Positions 57,112 through 64,000 of a DNA stretch of 64,000 bases are shown here, in pieces (position 1 is the first letter of the stretch; each line of letters opens with the position of its first letter). The notes under the pieces were generated by a model, which had not been told where the DNA came from, made no database searches, and saw nothing but the letters and a program-made list of their open reading frames with translations. The stretch is from contig NC_045138.2 of NCBI RefSeq assembly GCF_008831285.2, positions 16,277,934 through 16,341,933 of the forward strand, read 5' to 3'. The DNA is from Nymphaea colorata. Taxonomy: Eukaryota > Streptophyta > Magnoliopsida > Nymphaeales > Nymphaeaceae. Both the position numbers and the translations under genes were made by a program.

Positions 57112-57253
57112 CAAATCAATTTCTGCAGTTCATCAAAAACAGAGTTTTCCAGAGCTCTTTTGAATTCAGAAGCCTTCATGAGTGCTCCAACTTTCTTAGA
57201 TGCTAAAAGTAGCAGATTAGCGTCGGATTCACATGAATGAAACAAGCGGATGA
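57112..57253 (-). CDS. candidate exon of an unidentified gene (142 bp)
   Basis: The acceptor CTACACAG and donor TTTG|GTAACC bound one open frame: IRLFHSCESDANLLLLASKK, then VGALMKASEFKRALENSVFD and ELQKLI. It is helix-rich and coding-like. Broken relatives occur at 56255-56309 and, for the core AAGGCGGCTGAATTCAAAAG only, at 59994-60014. I do not recognise the family. Upstream and downstream exons were not found, so this may itself be part of a pseudogene. Confidence 0.4.
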
Positions 57254-60200
57254 CTGTGTAGATTGACGAGCAATATGAACAGATGAACTAAACCAGTGAA
57301 TACAGTAGAATGAGGGAAAAGACTCGAAGTCGTTGGTCATGGAAGAATCATATGGCCGGACTGAGAGCTCATGAGGATATGGCAGACTTGAATATGTTAG
57401 GTGTGGTCATCGAGGTATATAGTAGAATAATAAGCACTTAGGCCTATCTGTTCCATATTGCTAAGACATAAATGTTTTTGTATGTTTTTGCTTGTAGTCG
57501 GGTTCCATGTGCTGACGACTGACTTAGATTTCAGGGCTTGCGATTTCCATGGGAGTCAAGGATATGAGCCACCATCTCTAATAATGGCTGCCTTCTCTAT
57601 TTTGATCCAATGAATATTATCAGCATCGATCTTCCATGGTTATAATAGTATATTATGCCACCTTCCTTGTTTGCTTGGTTTACTGGGGAAGTTCTCTTGA
57701 AATTTTAAAGCAACAAATAATGATAAAGAACCAGTGTTACTAACGATGCTAATATTCAACCCATGTTGCTAAATAAACAAGTGAATTAGCTCATATCGTC
57801 TCATACGAATTAGTCTAAGTCGGTGATTTTAGAACAAATAATACGAAGATATTAAAAAGATCACCATCCTTATTACATTAGCTAATTTAAACTTAATAAA
57901 TATGTATATTAATGGAGTCAGTCGTCGGCCCAAGCCGATTTTGCTGACTGCATACTGTGGTTTAAAATCTAGAGTTTCTGATAATAGTCCAAGCTGACGT
58001 AGTACATGTGCAAAGTTTCGCCCTAAACAACATTTTTTTTCTGCAACTTCTCAATTTGTCTACTCCAAAATTTTCACTCCCATATCCTCTTGAAGACTTC
58101 GAGAAAGTGACATCATAATTTTTAAATGAACGGATTGCTGGGAGGATGTTTTTTTTTTTTATTTATTTAATTGTGTTCTACTTGACGTCAAATTACAGTT
58201 TTAATAATATATATATATATACATATAATGTCACGCATTACAGTATAATAAATTTGCCGATCGCAGAAATCAAAGGCAACAAGTTGCTGTCTTTTTAAGT
58301 GTGTACTATTTTTTTTTTTATTTGGTAGTTGATTTGTCACTAGTGATTTAATGTTGGCCCCAATCTGTTGGCTGCCTGATGGCTTAAAAATCGTGGTTAA
58401 ATATTCCACAAGCCAATGCTAGTACTTCGATTGCATGGTATATTTAGTAATGGTTTTCAGCTTGCTAAAATTTAAAAACTCTGTAGCTAAAAGCACATAG
58501 ACTGCCGCTAAATTCACCATAAACCTTTGTTACACTATAAACTATCATGAATATCAAGGCAATGACTATTTTTTAGCAACATGTTTTTTAGATGTTAACA
58601 ATCTTATATATATATATATATATATATATATACGGCTATGTACATCAGATGCAACTGGATTTGGATGTCCATCAAAATCGATCAGATGCTCTGTTGAGTT
58701 CTGATCTGTAAAGGAATTTTTCCCTGCATGTAGAAATTAAGAAAAATAAGAAAGATACCATGTTCATTTCTTCTTCTGTAGGCTTGTATGCGGTATAAGA
58801 TCGAATGTTGCTTCTGCCTACATATTATATCGCCGCTCGAGGAAGTATTATTCCATTGTTCGTAGCCATCAGGCCAGTTGCGAAAATGTCGGCAGACTAT
58901 GACTCTATGAGTTAAAATGAAGTTCATCAACATTCAATTGATAAACCGTATTTCATAAGCATTCTATACATGATTTCGGTTTTAGTTTTCAGCTTCGAAA
59001 TTTCAATCTACATATTGAAGCGACAGAAATGTCGCCGTCTAGATCGATGACGGCACATGGGAGTCGTCAGCAAGACAAATCAAGACCGCCATCGTTATGG
59101 TTCAGAGAAAAACACAAAAAAAAATGTGATGTGTATTTTTATGATAGAGTATTACTTGACACTTTTTCTTTTCTTTTTTTCTCTCTACGGGTCAGTTTTG
59201 TCGAACTCGAATATCAGGTTCTCCTGTTGTGACAGCCATTAATAGAGTTAGAATTTTTTTTTTGAGGAAGCACTCATTCAATACCTATAATTTCATTGGA
59301 GCACTTACATGTATAACAATCAAATATATCAAAACATTAACATATATATTTAACTAATTTTATAAAGCTATTGCGAACAACTACCCACACCAACCACCAT
59401 GTCGCTACGCCACACTGATAGCTATGCTCGATAGTCAAGGAAGGTGGGTGCTGAATATGGGGAGCAGTCCCTCATGACCAGGTGGTCCAGTGGGCTCCTG
59501 CTGGTGGTCCAGCGGTTGCGCTGCCATTCTAGGGAGTAAAAGAAAACTCAGTCCGATGGTCCCTCTAATTGAAGTAATTCATGACAAAGACAAAAGAAGC
59601 TCCTCCTCTCCTCCGTAAGGAAACAAAATAGAGAAACTTGGGAAAGTTGACTCAAATTACCCTTGAAAGGACCCTACCGTACTGATGTAAATCCAGATGG
59701 CGTTATATTAGGGAATCTTGTATCTTTCTTATTTAGAAAATAATTAAAAAGCATCGTAACATTTTTAAAAATATATCACCAAAGACGATCGTTTCCATTT
59801 CCAAGCCAAATTGCTTAAGTTTACATAATTTGCTAACTCAGACAGCATAATCAAAGTTCAGAAACAATAACTGAATTATTCTTGTCAATAGTAGAACTTT
59901 TCCACAGTGTGAAAGAAGAACTCTTGAGGTCGATGTTAAGGGCGGTGGGTGGAAGATGCCGAGTCGCCGCTTTCTCAGGGGAGTTATTCCACAAAGGCGG
60001 CTGAATTCAAAAGATTTGGCGTCTTCGAAGGACAGGAATGCAGTACATAAGTGACAAAGGCTCCAAACTTGGAGATCCATGTTTCGGTCGACGGTCAAAC
60101 TGTATAATTCTACAGAATTTGATGCTTAGACTTCTCTCCTGCTATGAGGTGAGAGCAGATCTTCTAAGATCAGTGAAAATTATTCCGGCCGAGGCAAAAG

Positions 60201-61422
60201 TTCGTTGGTGGAAGAAAGACCGAACGAGAAGAAGACGCGTCCCCTAGCGCTTTTTTGTCCGACCCATATTCTTTTGCCGTTTGGCCGTAGTCTTAAACAC
60301 GGATCTTCGTGCTTTTTTGCTTTTTATGGAATTTCTTATCACACTCGCTACCACTCATCAGATAAGAACAAGTGTTTTGGTTTTAAAGATCACTAGTTTG
60401 GTTTATCTTCCTCAATTCAACCAGTAATATAGAATAGAATGTTGTCTGCTGTGGTAGTCCTAGAAACTTTTTATTATTATTTACTGCCTAATTATTATTT
60501 ATTGGTGGATCGAAAGGGAAACTTTTTTTTTTAACAATCTTTTCCTTTTTTTTTCAAATTTGTTTTTTTTTTCCTTTATTTTGTTTTCCAATCACAAGGA
60601 TCAGCCGGCCCCAACAACACATCGAACTCGGGGCCAAGTTGCATGGGTTACCCTAGTGATGCAACTCGTGTACACCAAAGGGATTTGGTGGCACTTTAGC
60701 TATTATTGAAGAAGAACTAAGACATTTTTGGGATTTGAAGTTTTACACATCTTTTACCAAAAACAAAAAAAAAAAAGTTTTTCACTTCCCAATTTGTGAC
60801 ATATGAAGAGCATTTCATAATTTAGGAAATGAGGTGGTGTACATAACCAGCTTTGGGCAGTCGCGACCGACTCCCACTAAACCGAGATGTGTGCACCAGC
60901 CCAGGGTATATAGACACCAGCCAGGTGGGTCTAGACTGCATTGGGCGGACCACTTCAATGCACATACACATTTGCACCCAAGACATATTGGATGACATTC
61001 TTGTTATTTTTTAAAAAGAAATGAACATTTCAGAACATTTTTAGGGGCATTTCGGTCATTTCAGACCTCTATGTATCTAACCAGTACCCGTACATCTTCA
61101 CGGTTGAATTGGACTACTTCCACTTCCACTTCCACTCACATGTTTGGTCAATTAAAAAGCTTCTTTTCCTTTCATGTTTCCCTTTCATGTAGCCAGATAG
61201 GAGAAGGTTTTATCGTCTAAACACAAGGGTACCAACTATTCGTCCGTCCGAGACCCAAACATAACATCTTCAGCCGTCTTTATTTGACCACATATGTATT
61301 TATATATGTATTTAATTGAATTAACTATTAATTACTCTTGACCGAGACACCCATTGTACATGTATATTGTATATATTATAGACAATATCTATATCCAAGG
61401 GCTAAATTTATGAATTAAACAG
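57254..61422. other. intergenic region with small fragments
   Basis: No complete gene. (AT)n at 58605-58632 and a short run at 58206-58222. 59840-60250 is GC-richer with short frames on both strands and contains the 59994-60014 fragment related to the 57.1 kb exon. The 61310-61422 part may already belong to the plastid-derived insertion described next. Confidence 0.4.
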
Positions 61423-61494
61423 GCCCATTTAACTCGGCGGTAGAGTAACGCGATGGTAAGGGATAAGTCATCGGTTCAAATTCGATAAAGGGCT
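61423..61494 (+). pseudogene. plastid-derived trnT-GGU pseudogene (NUPT)
   Basis: A 72-base tRNA-like unit, GCCCATTTAACTCGGCGG ... CGATAAAGGGCT, matches the known plastid trnT-GGU (GCCCTTTTAACTCAGTGG start). The anticodon loop ATGGTAA keeps GGT. The anticodon stem is broken: ACGCG faces GGGAT, giving three mismatches where the plastid gene pairs fully. The acceptor stem has a T-to-A change and the T-arm a G.T pair. Flanking AT-rich sequence to about 61310 on the left and past 61600 on the right could be plastid trnE-trnT-psbD spacer, but I cannot set the borders. It is a nuclear copy of plastid DNA and not a working tRNA. Confidence 0.82.
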
Positions 61495-61660
61495 TTCATG
61501 AACCTGCAATGGTCATTTTTGTGTATCCTATAGAAATGGTATAAAAAAAAAGGAACTGCCCGTCAAAGTTATAATAAGTTATGGGGTTGAACACTTGTCT
61601 ACTATGTTATCTAGGGATATACTCTGGTTATTCATATTAATTTTTTCTTGGGACATAGAT

Positions 61661-61718
61661 ATTCTAGATAATTTACCAAAGTATTCATTATTCTAGATAA
61701 TTTACCAAAGTATTCATA
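61661..61718. repeat. tandem duplication, 2 x 29 bp
   Basis: ATTCTAGATAATTTACCAAA starts at 61661 and at 61690; both continue to GTATTCAT. It lies in sequence that may be part of the plastid-derived insertion. Confidence 0.9.
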
Positions 61719-62078
61719 CTTCTCTCTTGTTTCAATTAGGATCAAATGTATATGAAGCTGAAAATAGACCAATTTGTGATCACCCTTCCATTAAAATTAG
61801 CAAAAGCAGCGTCTCCTTGCATAATATGGATTCTAAATATTTAAGATCTGTATGTGAATGTGTCGAATTACTTTTCCCTTGGTCTATTAGTAGACCATCT
61901 CCCCAAAGATTGTGAAAGATGTTCCACTAAAAATATTCTTGCTATTGCTTGGACTTATTCCCCAAAAGTCCAAATAAATTAGATACATATATTAAGATAC
62001 AAAAGTTTCTTATTCCACAACAATGAAAGCACTTTTTCATTCTTTCATATATTGTGAGGGGATTCGGCTTGGAAAACA

Positions 62079-62109
<31 letters not shown>

Positions 62110-62618
62110 TACAACAGCACAATGTGGCCCTAATTTTTTTTGTGTGACAATAGGTGAGTAAATAAAGGAAAAAATATCATGTTCGGATAAGTGAATGGTT
62201 AACGATCTTTTACCAGGCAAAGAGGCTCATGTGCACCCCAATACTGTAGAGGCAGCGAGGAATGGTTGAAGTCATTTTCATTGTCTTCAATTCAACTAAA
62301 CCTAGTTGTATATACAATAGTGATGCATGAGTTTTCATGTGTCTAAAATACCTTTAGTTTACATGAAAAAAAAAATTTGTAAAAACAAAATAAAATATAA
62401 AAAATACGTTTTTAATAAATTAACAAAATATCCTTCGTTCTTTTTAAGTGCAGACATTCTGCCAAGTGCACCTAGCTTCCTCTTTAATTCAACGGTCTGT
62501 AATTTACCCATAGCTGAGCAATAATGAGGGGAGGATTTTACAAAGAAGACGTTGAAAGGAAAAGGCCCAAATTCGGAAAATGACTAATTTGGTGGGTTAA
62601 ATCTGAAAAGTGTTCCTC
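61719..62618. other. upstream region of BAHD copy 4
   Basis: An (AT)n run at 62079-62103. The frames at 61727-61915 (plus) and 61942-62220 (minus) show no family. The final 100 bp hold the core promoter of the fourth BAHD gene. Confidence 0.4.
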
Positions 62619-62626
62619 TATATAAA
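62619..62626 (+). promoter_or_regulatory. TATA box of BAHD copy 4 (TATATAAA)
   Basis: A perfect TATATAAA 86 bp upstream of the inner ATG at 62712, giving a leader of about 60 bases. A stronger box than those of copies 1-3 and in unrelated flanking sequence. Confidence 0.7.
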
Positions 62627-62711
62627 CAACAGGTATGCACCCCAGCTACCGCACAGCCACCTTCACTTCTCGACCTCTTCCTACCGCTGGTCCTAAACGA
62701 AAGAAGAGAGA

Positions 62712-64000
62712 ATGAAGATCAAGATAGAGAGTTCCAAACTCGTGAAGCCAAGCTACGAGTCCCCAACCCACCCTGCAACCGACGTCCTCATCCCTCTCAG
62801 CCTCTTCGACGCCGTCACCTTCGACACCCACGTCGGCGGCCTCTACGTCTACCGGCCGCCCACCCCGCCGAACCGAGTGATCGAGCAGGGCCTGCGCAAG
62901 GCCCTTGTAGAGTACAGGGAGTGGGCCGGCCGCTTCGTCTACGACGCCGACGACCGCCGCTGCATCATTCTCAACGACGAGGGTCTGCCCTTCGTCGAGG
63001 CCAGCTCGGAGTACCCCCTCGGCAGCATCCTGGACGAGCCCTCGCCCCATCACCTCGACCTGCACCCGTCCCTCGATGCCCCCGACTTCCTAGCCCAGGT
63101 GCAGCTCACCCGGTTCGCTTGCGGCACCCTCGTGGTGGCCTTCACCAGCAACCACATGGTCGCAGATGGGTTGGCTACCAGCGGCTTCATCGTTGCCTGG
63201 GGCCGAGCCACCCGCGGCCTCCCCATGGACCCTCTTCCGCTGCACGACCGCTCCATATTCGTCCCCCGCGACCCTCCCCGCTTCCAGTTCCAGCACCGAG
63301 GGGTCGAGTACGTCGACCGCCGGGCCACCACCAAACACTCGGACCCCGAGGACACCATAGTCGTTCACAAGGCACGCTTCCCCCATGACTTTGTAGCGAA
63401 GCTCAAGTCCGAGGCCTCCGTTAACAGCCCTTATACAAAGCCTTTTACGACCTTCGAGTGCGTTATGGCTCACCTTTGGAGGAAGATCACCAGCGCCAGA
63501 GGACTGAGCGGGAAGGAGACGACCAAGGTGAAGATTGCGGTGAACGGGCGCAGCAGAGTGAGCAACCCGTCGGTGCCCATGAGGTACTTCGGCAACGTGG
63601 TGCTGTGGGCTGTGCCGCAGTCCAGGGTGGAAGACCTGTTGGCCAAGCCGGTGGATCATGCAGCGGCGCTCATTCACGATGCCGTTGCTCGGGTGGACGA
63701 CGACTACTTCAGGTCCTTCATCGACTTCTCGAGCTCCAAGGAGAAGATGGAAGGGCTGGTGCCGAGCGCGGACGAGGAGGAGATGGTGCTGAGCCCGGAC
63801 CTGGAGGTGGACTGCTGGCTGAAGTTCCCTTACTATGGCTTGGACTTCGGTGCCGGGAGCCCTTACCTCTTCGTGCCTTCGCATCTGCCGGTGGAAGGGC
63901 TGCTGATCATCGTGCCTTCTTTGGCCGGCGTTGGTGATATTGACGTCTACGTTCCCCTCTTTGAGAAGAATGTGGACTCCTTCAAGAGTGGCCTGTTTTC
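62712..64000 (+). CDS. BAHD hydroxycinnamoyl-CoA:amine N-acyltransferase-like, copy 4 (cut at window end)
   Basis: An intronless frame opens with MKIKIESSKLVKPSYE and stays open for 429 codons to the window end at FEKNVDSFKSG. In the paralogues only a few residues remain after this point, so the gene is essentially complete and lacks just its last codons and stop. HxxxD is H148-D152 in FTSNHMVADGL, with Asn where the others have the first His of HH. The DFGWG position reads DFGAG. Blocks EYREWAGRFV, LTRFACGTLVV, TTFECVMAHLWRK and PMRYFGNVVLW agree with the ACT/THT/PHT clade. Its codons are the most GC-rich of the four, and the orientation is opposite to copies 1-3. About 29 kb of non-BAHD DNA separates it from copy 3. 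Likely the same class of phenolamide-forming enzyme. Confidence 0.92.
   Translation, partial: MKIKIESSKLVKPSYESPTHPATDVLIPLSLFDAVTFDTHVGGLYVYRPPTPPNRVIEQGLRKALVEYREWAGRFVYDADDRRCIILNDEGLPFVEASSEYPLGSILDEPSPHHLDLHPSLDAPDFLAQVQLTRFACGTLVVAFTSNHMVADGLATSGFIVAWGRATRGLPMDPLPLHDRSIFVPRDPPRFQFQHRGVEYVDRRATTKHSDPEDTIVVHKARFPHDFVAKLKSEASVNSPYTKPFTTFECVMAHLWRKITSARGLSGKETTKVKIAVNGRSRVSNPSVPMRYFGNVVLWAVPQSRVEDLLAKPVDHAAALIHDAVARVDDDYFRSFIDFSSSKEKMEGLVPSADEEEMVLSPDLEVDCWLKFPYYGLDFGAGSPYLFVPSHLPVEGLLIIVPSLAGVGDIDVYVPLFEKNVDSFKSGLF

Overview
This is nuclear DNA of a flowering plant. The evidence is intron-containing genes with GT..AG splice sites, long AT-rich intergenic stretches, hAT-like MITEs with 8-bp target duplications, a decayed plastid trnT-GGU copy, and gene families typical of angiosperms. 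I cannot name the species. The strongly GC-rich third codon positions of the BAHD genes inside AT-rich flanks would fit a monocot or an early-diverging angiosperm, but that is inference.

Layout. 1-2.2 kb: the 5' part (two exons, minus strand) of a SAAL1-like ARM-repeat gene that runs off the left edge. 2.2-11.3 kb: AT-rich intergenic DNA with a long perfect hairpin (about 4.0 kb) and microsatellites. 11.35-13.03 kb: a four-exon plus-strand gene for a CHUP1-like coiled-coil protein of 463 residues without the family's C-terminal half. 13-19 kb: intergenic DNA with two MITE-like elements and a 3 x 41 bp tandem repeat. 19.2-33.8 kb: three intronless BAHD acyltransferase genes, all on the minus strand, of the agmatine/tryptamine/putrescine hydroxycinnamoyltransferase clade. 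Their spacers share duplicated flanks, a minisatellite and a hAT MITE. 34-42 kb: intergenic DNA with MITEs and further duplicated blocks, including what looks like the 3' flank of a lost BAHD unit. 42.57-49.99 kb: a direct tandem duplication of unrecognised sequence, with differential deletions and a poly-G expansion in the left copy only. 50-60 kb: scattered exon-like pieces of unidentified minus-strand genes and a candidate minus-strand promoter near 55.0 kb. 61.4 kb: plastid-derived tRNA pseudogene. 62.7-64.0 kb: a fourth BAHD gene on the plus strand, cut by the window end close to its stop.

How it fits together. The four BAHD genes are the coherent theme. Members of this clade join hydroxycinnamoyl-CoA to amines to make phenolamides used in defence and cell-wall strengthening. 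All four keep the HxxxD catalytic motif, and all have lost the Trp of the DFGWG motif. The SAAL1-like and CHUP1-like genes look like unrelated single-copy neighbours. I found no intact transposase, reverse transcriptase, rRNA gene, functional tRNA or CRISPR array.
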